In this document: positions 53,381-62,929 of the stretch, in pieces
Numbering within the stretch: position 1 is the first letter of the stretch
Layout: each line of letters starts with the position of its first letter
NCBI RefSeq assembly: GCF_017355785.1
Contig: NZ_JAFEWE010000001.1
Span: 558,001-622,000 of the forward strand
DNA: 64,000 bases
Source of the DNA: Desertivirga arenae
GTDB lineage: Bacteria > Bacteroidota > Bacteroidia > Sphingobacteriales > Sphingobacteriaceae
Direction: 5' to 3'
Notes under the pieces: model-generated
Databases searched by the model: none
Told to the model about the DNA's origin: nothing
The model's input: only the letters and a program-made list of their open reading frames with translations
Translations under genes and position numbers: made by a program

Positions 53381-54724
53381 TTATTGAATTCGTCCGTAAG
53401 CGTTATCAAGATCAACTTTACTTACTAAAGCGTCAAATAATGACTGGATATAATTGTTTTCAGCTGTTTCCAACTCTGTTTGAGCTTGGGTTACTTCAAT
53501 ACTAGATCCTACTCCTTCCTGATATTTAATTTTCGAAACCCGAAGCACCTCTCGAGCTAAATCCATGTTTGCTTTCTGATTGTTTAGCGACTTAATGCTG
53601 TTTCGGAACGTAATCAGAGAACTTTCTTGCTGCAGAAGAAAACCGTTCTTCACTAGGTTCAAGACATTCTCACTCTTTTTTACCTCTATCTGCGCCTGCT
53701 TAATTTGATATTTTCTTTGAAAGCCCGCAAAAACCGGAACATTTAATTGCAAGCCAACAAAGGTTGTTGGGAATTTTCTGTCGTATAGATCCCTGAATTT
53801 ATCAGACTGGAAACTATAGGAGGTAGTACCGAAAGCAGCAAGAGAAGGTAAATATTCGGATTTTAATCTTTCAACATTTAGCTCATTAAGCTTCCTTTGA
53901 GTTTGTAATAAATTAAATTCAATTCTATTTCTATATGCTGCAGTATCTACCGCTTGCGACTCATCAAGATTTAGACTTATATTATTAATCTTATCTTTAA
54001 CTTCAAGCTTGTCGGTTATTGGCATTCCTATCTGGAACTTTAACAATTGAGTTGATAGTTCTACTAAACGAACTGTATTTTCCCGTCTTGTTTGTAAGTT
54101 ATTATAGTTCACAGTTAACCGGTCTAGATCTATTCTTTCCACGAATCCCTGCTTATTTAGCTCTGTAGTTTCCTTCAATTGTTGACCTAATTGCGCAAGA
54201 TTTGCATCAAGTAGTCTTATTTGTTCTCCGCTAACCAGAACCTGATAGTACGCTTTAGTTACAGCAACTGTAGTAGCAATCTTTGTCCTGGTTAGATTTC
54301 TCTCACTAAGTTCCTTATATGTCTTAGAGGCCTTTAAGCCAACTAAATAACTACCATTAAAAAGTAATTGGGTTGCAGATAGTCCTGCATTGCTCTGGTA
54401 TTTCACACCAAACTGAACTGGCGCGAATGTACCCGGATCCCCACCGAAAAATTCGGCTGGTATAAGCGTAGTAGGTATCTTCAAATAGTCCTGAAACTGC
54501 GCACTTCCACTCACCTGGGGCAAACCAATTCCAAAAGTTTCCTTTACCTTGTATTTGGCGCTTTCTATATCAAGCTTGGCGTTCTTAATCGAATCCTGAT
54601 TCTCATAAGCATATTGCAGACACTCCTGCAAATTAAAATTAAACGTTCTACCCTGCGGGTTTTCCTGCGCACGTATCGCAATACTGCTCAGAAAGATGAG
54701 GGTGATAAGTAGGGTATTTCTCAT
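53381..54724 (-). CDS. TolC family outer-membrane efflux channel
   Basis: A 447-residue protein with signal peptide (residues 1-19, ending IRAQ) and two OEP repeats rich in long helices, such as LQECLQYAYENQDSIKNAKLD and YQEGVGSSIEVTQAQTELETA. It forms the outer-membrane tunnel of the tripartite pump encoded downstream. It lies 4 bp after the TetR gene. Confidence 0.94.
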   Translation of the reverse strand: MRNTLLITLIFLSSIAIRAQENPQGRTFNFNLQECLQYAYENQDSIKNAKLDIESAKYKVKETFGIGLPQVSGSAQFQDYLKIPTTLIPAEFFGGDPGTFAPVQFGVKYQSNAGLSATQLLFNGSYLVGLKASKTYKELSERNLTRTKIATTVAVTKAYYQVLVSGEQIRLLDANLAQLGQQLKETTELNKQGFVERIDLDRLTVNYNNLQTRRENTVRLVELSTQLLKFQIGMPITDKLEVKDKINNISLNLDESQAVDTAAYRNRIEFNLLQTQRKLNELNVERLKSEYLPSLAAFGTTSYSFQSDKFRDLYDRKFPTTFVGLQLNVPVFAGFQRKYQIKQAQIEVKKSENVLNLVKNGFLLQQESSLITFRNSIKSLNNQKANMDLAREVLRVSKIKYQEGVGSSIEVTQAQTELETAENNYIQSLFDALVSKVDLDNAYGRIQ

Positions 54725-54728
54725 AATC

Positions 54729-55409
54729 CTATAATTGTTCGCTATGTAATTGTTTGTATTGTTCCACTTGTTTATGACCTTCCAGCGTGCATAATCCGTA
54801 TAAAAAATGTTCAGTGATCTCTGTCATTACTTCCGAAAGGTTGAACTTTCCAGGGGCAAAAGACACCTGATTAAAAACTGCATCCACCTGATCCATTCTC
54901 ATAATTGAAATTATCTCAGCGTTAATTTCCTTCCTGAATAAACCCTCTTTGATTCCCCTTTCAATGTTCTTGGTGATGCAGGTTTGCATGTACTCATTAC
55001 GGTGTGTTGTAAAAACTTTCCAGGTTTCTGGATGATACTTCTGCATGTCATAAAAGATCATTGGGTTGATCTTAGACAACAACTCCTGCAAATGTGTTAC
55101 AACCATTAGGATCTCTTTCACAGCGTCAGGCGCCTGTTCACAACTAACATCCATGGTACAGGTTTGCCTGTTAAGCATCTCGGTAATAAGAACATGCACC
55201 AATTCATCCTTATCTCTGAAATGCTGATAAATTGTTTTTTTGGACATCCCCAGATGCTTTGCTATATCATCCATGGTTATCCGCTTTATTCCGTACTGAC
55301 AGAACAAGCCTTCTGCCTCGCTTAAAATTCTTTGTTTAAGATCCATACTTCCGGTTTCCCAATCACTTCCCAAAACTATGGAAACTTTTTTCTTATCCAA
55401 AGTTTCCAC
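54729..55409 (-). CDS. TetR/AcrR family regulator of the efflux operon
   Basis: A 226-residue regulator. The helix-turn-helix lies around residues 45-65: ITMDDIAKHLGMSKKTIYQHF. The C-terminal ligand-binding part is unique and contains cysteines. It is the first gene of the operon TetR-TolC-adaptor-RND, so it likely represses its own operon and responds to pump substrates. The start may be the ATG at 55346, since the first 21 residues are not conserved in the family. Confidence 0.92.
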   Translation of the reverse strand: METLDKKKVSIVLGSDWETGSMDLKQRILSEAEGLFCQYGIKRITMDDIAKHLGMSKKTIYQHFRDKDELVHVLITEMLNRQTCTMDVSCEQAPDAVKEILMVVTHLQELLSKINPMIFYDMQKYHPETWKVFTTHRNEYMQTCITKNIERGIKEGLFRKEINAEIISIMRMDQVDAVFNQVSFAPGKFNLSEVMTEITEHFLYGLCTLEGHKQVEQYKQLHSEQL

Positions 55410-55509
55410 GCAAAAAACTTCACACTTTCAGTAAATCATTTTACAGCCAAGAAAATCACCAGATATAGAATGGCATATTTTAATTAGTACGCCTTCTGCC
55501 TGAAAAATG

Positions 55510-55517
55510 TAACTTTG
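55510..55517 (+). promoter_or_regulatory. Putative -7 element of purB
   Basis: TAACTTTG matches TAnnTTTG, 16 bp before the start codon at 55534. Confidence 0.5.
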
Positions 55518-55533
55518 CCAATTAATTTTTTGT

Positions 55534-56877
55534 ATGAATTTGTCGCCTTTATATGCTATTTCGCCTGTTGATGGTCGTTATAGAAAAACTACACAGGATT
55601 TGTCTTCCTATTTTTCTGAAGCTGCTTTAATTGAGTTCAGGGTTTATGTAGAGATTGAATACTTCATTGCACTTGTTGAATTGCCTCTCCCTCAGTTAAA
55701 GGAATTTCCATCAGGAAAATTTGAAGCTTTAAGAGATATCTACCGGAACTTTAAAGAGGAAGACGCACAAAGGATTAAAGAGATCGAGAGCGTTACCAAT
55801 CACGATGTTAAGGCAGTAGAGTATTTTATAAAAGAACAATTCGATACACTCGGACTTGCAGAACACAAGGAATTCATTCACTTTGGTTTAACCTCTCAGG
55901 ATATTAACAATACATCTATCCCTCATTCATTTAAACTTGCCATTGAGAGATCTTACCTCCCGGCAATTACTGAACTGGTAGATCATCTCAAAAAATTAGC
56001 CGAAGACTGGAAGAATATACCTCTTTTAGCTCATACCCACGGTCAGCCGGCATCTCCTACCCGTCTTGGGAAAGAGATAATGGTATTTGTAGAACGCCTG
56101 GAAAAACAGTTGGAGCAATTACTGCAGGTTCCCTACTCAGCAAAATTCGGCGGTGCGACAGGTAATTTCAATGCTCATTTCATTGCTTACCCTCAAATAG
56201 ACTGGAGAAGCTTTGGTAACGACTTTGTAAATAACCGACTTGGCTTATCCCGTTCTCAATATACCACCCAGATAGAACATTACGACAACTTTGCTGCTCA
56301 TTGTGATGCTCTTAAAAGGATCAATAATATAATTATGGACCTTGACAGGGATATGTGGACCTATATTTCGATGAACTACTTTAAGCAAAAGATCAAAGCC
56401 GGAGAAGTAGGTTCTTCCGCTATGCCGCATAAAGTGAATCCTATCGATTTTGAAAACTCTGAAGGAAATTTAGGTATTGCAAATGCTTTATTTGAGCATC
56501 TTGCAGCTAAGCTCCCTATATCAAGATTGCAACGTGACTTAACAGACTCCACCGTTCTTAGGAATATTGGAGTTCCTGTTGCACATACCCTTATCGCAAT
56601 TAAATCAACGATCAGAGGTTTGAATAAGCTGCTTCTTAATGAAAGCGCAATCCAGCAAGACCTTGAAGATAACTGGGCAGTTGTAGCTGAGGCAATTCAA
56701 ACGATCTTGAGAAGAGAAGCTTATCCGAATCCTTATGAAGCATTAAAGGAACTTACCCGCACAAATACTAAAGTAAATGCACAAACCATTGCAGAATTTG
56801 TCCAAACTCTAAACGTTAACGAAGCGGTAAAAGAAGAGATCAGAAAAATAAGTCCCCAGTCCTATACAGGAATTTAA
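55534..56877 (+). CDS. purB: Adenylosuccinate lyase
   Basis: A 447-residue enzyme of the fumarase/aspartase superfamily that acts twice in purine synthesis (SAICAR to AICAR, adenylosuccinate to AMP). PVDGRYRK at the start, THGQPASPTRLGKE and the signature loop GSSAMPHKVNPIDFEN with the catalytic serine are clear. Length matches E. coli-type PurB (456). It is monocistronic with its own promoter and terminator. Confidence 0.96.
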   Translation: MNLSPLYAISPVDGRYRKTTQDLSSYFSEAALIEFRVYVEIEYFIALVELPLPQLKEFPSGKFEALRDIYRNFKEEDAQRIKEIESVTNHDVKAVEYFIKEQFDTLGLAEHKEFIHFGLTSQDINNTSIPHSFKLAIERSYLPAITELVDHLKKLAEDWKNIPLLAHTHGQPASPTRLGKEIMVFVERLEKQLEQLLQVPYSAKFGGATGNFNAHFIAYPQIDWRSFGNDFVNNRLGLSRSQYTTQIEHYDNFAAHCDALKRINNIIMDLDRDMWTYISMNYFKQKIKAGEVGSSAMPHKVNPIDFENSEGNLGIANALFEHLAAKLPISRLQRDLTDSTVLRNIGVPVAHTLIAIKSTIRGLNKLLLNESAIQQDLEDNWAVVAEAIQTILRREAYPNPYEALKELTRTNTKVNAQTIAEFVQTLNVNEAVKEEIRKISPQSYTGI

Positions 56878-56927
56878 TCATAAAACAGCAAGGATCCTGA
56901 AGGAGGCTTTAGAGTATTAATTATAAG

Positions 56928-56963
56928 AACGTTCAGAGAAAATAACTCTGAACGTTTTCGTTT
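56928..56963 (+). terminator. Terminator after purB
   Basis: AACGTTCAGAG (56928-56938) pairs with CTCTGAACGTT (56946-56956), loop of 7 bases, then TTCGTTT. Confidence 0.85.
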
Positions 56964-57062
56964 ATATGGCCTATAACTTTCACCTTCGGATTGTGCAATG
57001 GCTGCTATTATCACAAACCTGTCAAAACTTACTTATCCGGCAATTCCAAACCTCTTAACTGG

Positions 57063-57070
57063 TAATTTTG
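57063..57070 (+). promoter_or_regulatory. Putative -7 element of the nifU-like gene
   Basis: TAATTTTG matches TAnnTTTG, 21 bp before the ATG at 57092. It also argues against the earlier TTG as the start. Confidence 0.5.
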
Positions 57071-57091
57071 TTGTGTCAAGAAAAAGGAACT

Positions 57092-57649
57092 ATGGCTATC
57101 AACATTAATGTATATACAGAATCTACGCCTAATCCAGCTACCAGGAAGTTTTTGGTAAACAAACTTCTTATTAACGGAAGTGTGGATTTCGCTACCAAAG
57201 AAAGCGCTGAAACATCGCCGTTTGCAAAGGAACTTTATAAATTCAATTTCGTTAACGGTGTATTCTTCGCGAGCAATTTCGTTACAATTACCAAGACAGA
57301 GGAGGCTGATTGGGCCGACATCGAGCAGATCCTTAAAGAATTTGTGAAAGGTGCCGTAGAATCAGAACTTAAGGTTCAGGAAAACCCTCAGGAAGAAGCA
57401 CCGGCTTTTGAAGGCACAGAACAAGAGATAAAGATCCAGCAGATCCTGCATGATTACGTACGTCCGGCAGTAGAACAAGACGGAGGCGCAATCTCTTATA
57501 AATCATTTGAAAACGGAGTGGTAACGGTAGAATTAAGAGGATCTTGCAGTGGATGCCCTTCCTCTACATTTACGTTAAAAGCTGGTATAGAGAACCTTTT
57601 AAAAAGAATGGTGCCTGAAGTTCAGGAAGTTGTATCAGAAGCATTGTAA
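57092..57649 (+). CDS. NifU/Nfu-type iron-sulfur cluster scaffold protein
   Basis: A protein of 185 residues. The N-terminal Nfu_N domain (TESTPNPATRKFLVNK) and the C-terminal NifU domain with the cluster motif GSCSGCPSST (Cys-x2-Cys) are both present. It receives and delivers [4Fe-4S] clusters to target enzymes. The start is the ATG at 57092, before MAININVYTESTPNP; the frame extends to a TTG 24 bases upstream that overlaps the -7 element. It stands alone with its own terminator. Confidence 0.94.
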   Translation: MAININVYTESTPNPATRKFLVNKLLINGSVDFATKESAETSPFAKELYKFNFVNGVFFASNFVTITKTEEADWADIEQILKEFVKGAVESELKVQENPQEEAPAFEGTEQEIKIQQILHDYVRPAVEQDGGAISYKSFENGVVTVELRGSCSGCPSSTFTLKAGIENLLKRMVPEVQEVVSEAL

Positions 57650-57706
57650 TGCTATCTTGCTTTTAAACATTTTTAGTAATTTTATCTAAATCGATATTTA
57701 ACAAAG

Positions 57707-57740
57707 ACCGGTAGAGGGATAAAACCTTCGCCGGTTTTTT
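57707..57740 (+). terminator. Terminator after the nifU-like gene
   Basis: ACCGG at 57707-57711 pairs with CCGGT at 57731-57735, and GAGG with CCTT inside, followed by TTTTTT. Confidence 0.8.
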
Positions 57741-57789
57741 ATTGCATTCTAAACCCCTCCTTCATCCTGAACTTGCTCCACGACCGCCC

Positions 57790-58959
57790 CTACAACTCAG
57801 CCTCTTTTTTATAAAACAGCAGATAAATCAAGCTTAACACAACAAAGCCGGCAGAAGCATAAAAAACCATAGGAATACGTCCGGGAAGATCCTGATAAAA
57901 CCATCCAGCAAGGAAAGCTCCCAGGCCGATTCCCGCTTCAAGCGCTATGTACATTGTCGCAACTGCCATCCCTCTCCGCTCTGGGTGACTTAAATCAATG
58001 GTCCAGGCATTGTAAGCGGGCGAAAGGATACCTGTAGCAATGCCATAAATAGTTGATGCAATCAGCAATGCAGACATTGATTCAGCCTTTCCAATCATCA
58101 CGAGAGAGGCAATAAGAACCACTGAAGCAATTTTGAGAACCCGAACACGACCGTACTTATCCGATGCCTTTCCAGAAACGAAGCGTATAAGAACAGAGGA
58201 AATAGTAAAGGTCATAAAGAACAAACCCTTGTTCGCAATCCCCAGGTGCTCACTCCAGTCTGGTACTACGGTCAGCATCGCCCCATAACTCATATAGGAA
58301 AGAAAAGTAACAAAGGCCGCAGGAAAAACTTTCCATTCCACCAACTCATTTCGCTGCATCTTTAGCAGTCCGAACTTGAACGCTTGCTTCTCATTCACCG
58401 TTTCCTTCATGTTCATAATGATCAATATTGATAGCAAGGCGAAGGCAGAAGAGCAATAGAAAAGTATATTGATGGAATAGTAGAGCGTTATCGCACTTCC
58501 AATAGCCGGCCCCAGGGCCATCCCGGTAGAAAAACACAAACCATGTATTCCCAGGGCCTCTCCCCTTCTGTCAACCGGAACCAGGTCTGCTACATAGGCA
58601 GCAGTGGCCGTAGGTTTGAAACCGGTCGAAAAGCCGTGTAATAATCTTAAAAAAAGAAAACCAGCAACAGAACTGAGAACAGGATAAAGAAAACCGCATA
58701 CAAAACAAACGATAGAACCTACAGCCATTACCGGAACCCTGCCTATAGTATCGGTCAGCTTACCACTGAAAGGTCTTGAGATACCGGCAGTGATGGTAAA
58801 AAGTGCAATAATTAACCCTTTATGCTCTGCTCCACCCAAACTGCTTAGATAAGCCGGCAATTCGGGAATTAACATATTGAAACTCGCAGAGAATAGCAAA
58901 GAACTTAAGCAAAGAAGAGCAAATTGTAAGGTATATATAGACGACTTTTCAGAGAGCAT
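57790..58959 (-). CDS. MFS transporter
   Basis: A 389-residue major facilitator with 12 membrane segments. The loop 2-3 motif GKLTDTIGRVPVM and its repeat GKASDKYGRVRVL are typical. The pattern is close to drug or sugar efflux proteins of the DHA1 type. The substrate is unknown. It follows the EamA gene on the same strand by 24 bp. Confidence 0.92.
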   Translation of the reverse strand: MLSEKSSIYTLQFALLCLSSLLFSASFNMLIPELPAYLSSLGGAEHKGLIIALFTITAGISRPFSGKLTDTIGRVPVMAVGSIVCFVCGFLYPVLSSVAGFLFLRLLHGFSTGFKPTATAAYVADLVPVDRRGEALGIHGLCFSTGMALGPAIGSAITLYYSINILFYCSSAFALLSILIIMNMKETVNEKQAFKFGLLKMQRNELVEWKVFPAAFVTFLSYMSYGAMLTVVPDWSEHLGIANKGLFFMTFTISSVLIRFVSGKASDKYGRVRVLKIASVVLIASLVMIGKAESMSALLIASTIYGIATGILSPAYNAWTIDLSHPERRGMAVATMYIALEAGIGLGAFLAGWFYQDLPGRIPMVFYASAGFVVLSLIYLLFYKKEAEL

Positions 58960-58983
58960 AAATAAAAAAGAATATAGCGGAAC

Positions 58984-59919
58984 TTAAGGCGCGACCGCCT
59001 GTTTTCGATACTTAGCCAGGTTTATCATCAGCACACTGGCCAGGATAACTCCTAGTCCCAATACCTGTAAAAAAGTGATTGTTTCATCTGCAAAAAACAC
59101 ACCCAGCAACACAGCAACCACCGGATTAACATAAGCATAGGTACTTACCTGAGTAGCTGGCCGTACTTCTAAGAGCCAAACGTAGGCACTGAAACCCGCA
59201 ATAGAACCAAAAACAATAAGATAGGCTATCGATAGCCAGGCATCAACAGGAACTGTACCCCAATTGAAGCCAGAACCCTCATTCTGTATCATACTGCAGA
59301 AAGTAAAGGCTATACTTGCTATAAACATTTGCCAGGCAGAGTTTACAATGGCAGTTCCTGTGGAATAGTATTTGGAATAGAGCGAACCTCCTGCCCAGGC
59401 CATTGCCCCAACCACCAGTAAAGCCATTCCACCCATCTCAAGCATACTATCCTTATTTGAAAAAGCACTGATCATATTCTTATAAAACAATATGATCACG
59501 CCGATAAATCCGACAAATAAACCCAGAATGGTTGCTTTGCTGTTTAAATTATTCTTCCACATGGGCTTATCCAGCACAACAAACCAGATCGGCGCAGAGG
59601 AAACCAAAATAGCCACAAGTGCGCTCGGCAAAAATTGCTCCACCCAGATTACGGCACCGTTACCAACAAACAGTAACAGTAATCCGCTTACCAGTGCGTG
59701 CTTCACCTGATTCCACTTAAATACCTTCTCTCTTTTGTACAAACACCACAATAACATGATGAATGCTGCAGCAGCGAAACGCAAAGCACCAAGCATGAAC
59801 GGAGGAAAACCGTGAATGGCTTTTTGAATAAAAAAATAGGTAGAACCCCAAACGATATAGACAATGGCAAAAGCCAAAACTACAAGCGAGGTTGATGCAG
59901 GTGTATGTTTTGTTGACAT
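58984..59919 (-). CDS. EamA (DMT) family transporter
   Basis: A 311-residue membrane protein with ten helices in two EamA repeats. WGSTYFFIQKAIHGFPP and FAAAAFIMLLWC at the start are typical of RhaT/YedA-like members, which export amino acids or other metabolites. PVVAVLLGVFFADETIT in the second repeat is a family hallmark. It is probably co-transcribed with the MFS gene downstream. Confidence 0.92.
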   Translation of the reverse strand: MSTKHTPASTSLVVLAFAIVYIVWGSTYFFIQKAIHGFPPFMLGALRFAAAAFIMLLWCLYKREKVFKWNQVKHALVSGLLLLFVGNGAVIWVEQFLPSALVAILVSSAPIWFVVLDKPMWKNNLNSKATILGLFVGFIGVIILFYKNMISAFSNKDSMLEMGGMALLVVGAMAWAGGSLYSKYYSTGTAIVNSAWQMFIASIAFTFCSMIQNEGSGFNWGTVPVDAWLSIAYLIVFGSIAGFSAYVWLLEVRPATQVSTYAYVNPVVAVLLGVFFADETITFLQVLGLGVILASVLMINLAKYRKQAVAP

Positions 59920-59961
59920 GTATTGATACTATTATAACGAAATCCTTGCGGCTTTCGCAAC

Positions 59962-60417
59962 TTAATTCTCAATTTTATGCCATTTTTCCTTTAGCAACTC
60001 CACCACCCGCTGGTCGGTAGGAAAAGTAACATCATCCGGAGATAGTTCAGATATAGATTTCCAGCGGAAAGATTGTTTTATATCTCCATAAGTATCGAAG
60101 TCAAATGCTGCCTCCTTGAACCGCAGCCGGAGGGGGTTCTTGGGCACCACTAAGTAATAAATGCTAATGATCTGGCTTTCGTTGAATGCCGATTTACAGA
60201 AGAAGTCTGTCGTATAAAAATGTTCAACTACCTCCACTTCAGCTTCGCACTCTTCCACAAATTCTCTTTTCAGTCCTTCTATTAAGCCCTCGCCATATTC
60301 CAGTCCACCACCAGGAAACTTACTGAAACGTACACCATATTCTTCCTCGTCACTGATCAACACGTTCCCTTCTTCATTGAACAGCAAACCATAAACCCGA
60401 ACATTAAAAAGATACAT
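59962..60417 (-). CDS. NUDIX hydrolase
   Basis: A 151-residue protein with the Nudix box G-x5-E-x7-REFVEE (GGLEYGEGLIEGLKREFVEE), which binds metal and cleaves nucleoside diphosphate derivatives. The substrate is not predictable. It lies 18 bp after the sensor kinase gene on the same strand and so probably shares its transcript. Confidence 0.92.
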   Translation of the reverse strand: MYLFNVRVYGLLFNEEGNVLISDEEEYGVRFSKFPGGGLEYGEGLIEGLKREFVEECEAEVEVVEHFYTTDFFCKSAFNESQIISIYYLVVPKNPLRLRFKEAAFDFDTYGDIKQSFRWKSISELSPDDVTFPTDQRVVELLKEKWHKIEN

Positions 60418-60435
60418 ATCAGCAAAGGTAGTAGA

Positions 60436-62310
60436 TTACATCTGAACTTCTTTATGCCGACGCACCGGGATGGTAAACCAAAACGTAGAACCATTACCAA
60501 TGGCTGATGTCAGACCATATTCTCCACCGTGCTGTTTGATAATTTCCGCTGCTATATATAGTCCCAACCCCAGGCCCGAAAACTCCTGTGACTTATTATC
60601 CACACGGTAGAACCGGTCAAAAACATGAGGAATCTTTTCTTCTGGTATCCCTATACCAAAATCGGTAACAGAGATTTTTACAGATCCGCCTTCTTCCCCG
60701 GCCCTTACAATGATCTCTTTACCTTCCGGAGAGTATTTGATGGCATTGCTTAAAAAATTGATCAAGACCTGCTCTATTCTAATCCTGTCCCCTTCTATCT
60801 CTCCCACTACGCTGTTAAACACCTTGATTTCATGATGGTCCGTCATATGAGAAGCACAATCCTCAAGTAATTCCTTTACAGAAAAGCTTGAATAGCTTAA
60901 AAGCATCTTTCCTGCCTGAATTTTAGCATTATCAAGCAGATCTGAAATAAGTGAGGTAAGTTTATTCACCTGTTGATTTGCTTTTCCTATAAAGATTAAT
61001 AGGGTTTTCTCGTCAGTATGCTTCTCAATAAGCCGCTTTACAATTTGAATAACAGCTTTCATAGTAGTAATGGGCGTTTTAAGTTCGTGACTTGCAACGC
61101 TCATAAACTCGTCTTTCTTCTCTAATAGTTTGTTTAGGAATGTATTCTCCCGGTGTCTTTCTTCTGCTTTTTTGCTCTCGGTGATATCCTGTATGATTGA
61201 GATAGTTTGACTAACCCCGCCCTGATCATCTATACTGAACACCCTGCCTCGCTCTCTTATCCAGCAAAGCTCCCCCTGAACATTGAAAATTCTGTATTCC
61301 ACCTCCAGCAGCCCTTTACTTTGTCCCAACCTACATTTTTCACGAAACTCAAGGTACACTTTCTGGTCCTCAGGATAAATTATCTTACAGATCACAGAAT
61401 CCTCCTTACTTTTAAGCGTGTCTATGAGGTAGCCTAAGAAACAATAAACCTGATTAGCATAGACCACTTTCTCGCCTACCTCATCATATACTAAAATTAA
61501 ATCGGGAGAAGTGCTGGTGATCTGCTCCACAAAATTCAGGCTTTCCTGTAGTTTCTCTTCTGTCTCTTTCAGGAAAGTAACATCAGACAAATAACTAAGC
61601 AATTCCTGTACATGCCCGGTTTCCGTTCTCTTGAATACCACCGACTTCATTGTCACCCAATGCCATTCGCCATTAATATCCTTGATCCGGTGCAATAATT
61701 TCCTGTCGGTAGCCTGCACAGCTGCTCTTTCCAGCCAGTTTTTCACTTTCGGAATATCTTCGGGATGTATATATTCCTCAAAGAAACGTTCACCCAATGA
61801 ATTGATAAATTCGGCGGAAAACCCCAGGATCTTATCCAGGCCTTTGTTGGTGTAAACGTATTCGTTGGTTTCGTAGTTATTAATCAGGATAATTTCAGGG
61901 GAGTTCTCGAGTACCGATTCGAGTGTTTCTCTGCTCCTCTCAAGCTCCTTCTCCTGGGCAACACGAGCTTCGATATTCAGAGCCATATTTAACCACAGGT
62001 CCCCCCTTTGCTCAACAGGATTCATACGCAGATAGTGCCAAAAATAATTTCCATCTTTTCGACGTAATCTTATCCGTGCGGCAAAGGGTTCAACGCTATC
62101 AAAACTAACACTGAAAGCAAGTTTTAAGTCTGAATAATCATCAGGATGAAAAAATTGATGGGTAGGGTTTTTCTGTCCCTCCTCGCCAAAATATTCCAGA
62201 GCCATGCGATTGAAAAACACACATGAAAAATCTGGGCTGCACACCCAAACTACCTCCTGTAAACTGTTTAAAATTTGATAGTAACTGGTAGACGAATTTT
62301 CGACGATCAT
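60436..62310 (-). CDS. PAS-domain sensor histidine kinase
   Basis: A 624-residue kinase without membrane helices. Three PAS domains lie at about 5-120, 125-250 and 255-385, each followed by a PAC-like segment (for example YLSDVTFLKE and IIQDITESKK). The HisKA domain has the phospho-histidine in SHELKTPITTMK near residue 410; the ATPase domain has the N box NFLSNAIKYSPEGKE, DFGIGIP and GLGLGLYIA. It should sense a cytoplasmic signal such as redox or a small ligand. No response regulator gene is adjacent, so it is an orphan kinase here. Confidence 0.93.
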   Translation of the reverse strand: MIVENSSTSYYQILNSLQEVVWVCSPDFSCVFFNRMALEYFGEEGQKNPTHQFFHPDDYSDLKLAFSVSFDSVEPFAARIRLRRKDGNYFWHYLRMNPVEQRGDLWLNMALNIEARVAQEKELERSRETLESVLENSPEIILINNYETNEYVYTNKGLDKILGFSAEFINSLGERFFEEYIHPEDIPKVKNWLERAAVQATDRKLLHRIKDINGEWHWVTMKSVVFKRTETGHVQELLSYLSDVTFLKETEEKLQESLNFVEQITSTSPDLILVYDEVGEKVVYANQVYCFLGYLIDTLKSKEDSVICKIIYPEDQKVYLEFREKCRLGQSKGLLEVEYRIFNVQGELCWIRERGRVFSIDDQGGVSQTISIIQDITESKKAEERHRENTFLNKLLEKKDEFMSVASHELKTPITTMKAVIQIVKRLIEKHTDEKTLLIFIGKANQQVNKLTSLISDLLDNAKIQAGKMLLSYSSFSVKELLEDCASHMTDHHEIKVFNSVVGEIEGDRIRIEQVLINFLSNAIKYSPEGKEIIVRAGEEGGSVKISVTDFGIGIPEEKIPHVFDRFYRVDNKSQEFSGLGLGLYIAAEIIKQHGGEYGLTSAIGNGSTFWFTIPVRRHKEVQM

Positions 62311-62504
62311 TCAATAGGGCTCAAGATGTCAGTAGATGATAAAGGATATCTAAATTTAGACAATTTACTGATCATAACGAACTGAACTTAAAGATAATCA
62401 GGCTGTTTGTGAAAAAAATGAGAAATAATTTCATTGAAAAGTTTGAGGAAGAACAAAAAAAGCTGCCTGGCATAACCAAACAGCGTTTTTTGCTTTATTC
62501 GTTA

Positions 62505-62852
62505 TTACTGCTCCAGTAATCCCCCCTTTTTCCAGTTCTCGAACACGAGAATAGTAGAGTCAGATAATTTAGCTCTTCTTGCCGGCATAAATCCATGTTC
62601 TCCCGGGTTCTTCTTAATGCTTTCGATAACATTATCAATCTCCGCTTTCATTGCAGCATAGGTGTTCAAAGGTTCCTTTTTACCCTGAGGAGGAATATGA
62701 CAGGGGGAACAGTGTTTAACCACTAAAGGTTGAATATCTGTAACGTAAGTAACTTTAGTAGCAACTGTAGCATTCTGGGCTTTCTTCTTCGTGGTACAAA
62801 GCTGGAGAAGGAAGCTGGCTCCAATAAATAAAAATATGTAAACCTTTCTCAT
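62505..62852 (-). CDS. Small c-type cytochrome-like lipoprotein
   Basis: An exported protein of 115 residues with a heme c site Cys48-Ser-Pro-Cys51-His52; a methionine in HGFMPARR could be the distal ligand. The signal segment MRKVYIFLFIGASFLL is followed by Cys19 and TTKKK, so it may be a lipoprotein, although the lipobox (LQLC) is imperfect. I chose the ATG at 62852; earlier in-frame starts at 62870 and 62918 would bury the signal peptide. It resembles small heme proteins of Bacteroidetes of unknown role in electron transfer. Confidence 0.8.
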   Translation of the reverse strand: MRKVYIFLFIGASFLLQLCTTKKKAQNATVATKVTYVTDIQPLVVKHCSPCHIPPQGKKEPLNTYAAMKAEIDNVIESIKKNPGEHGFMPARRAKLSDSTILVFENWKKGGLLEQ

Positions 62853-62929
62853 GTGAATTGATTGTGTCATCCCTAATGTATAAATATTCCCATTATTTAA
62901 TCTTACAAAATTGTACACTACCCTTCATG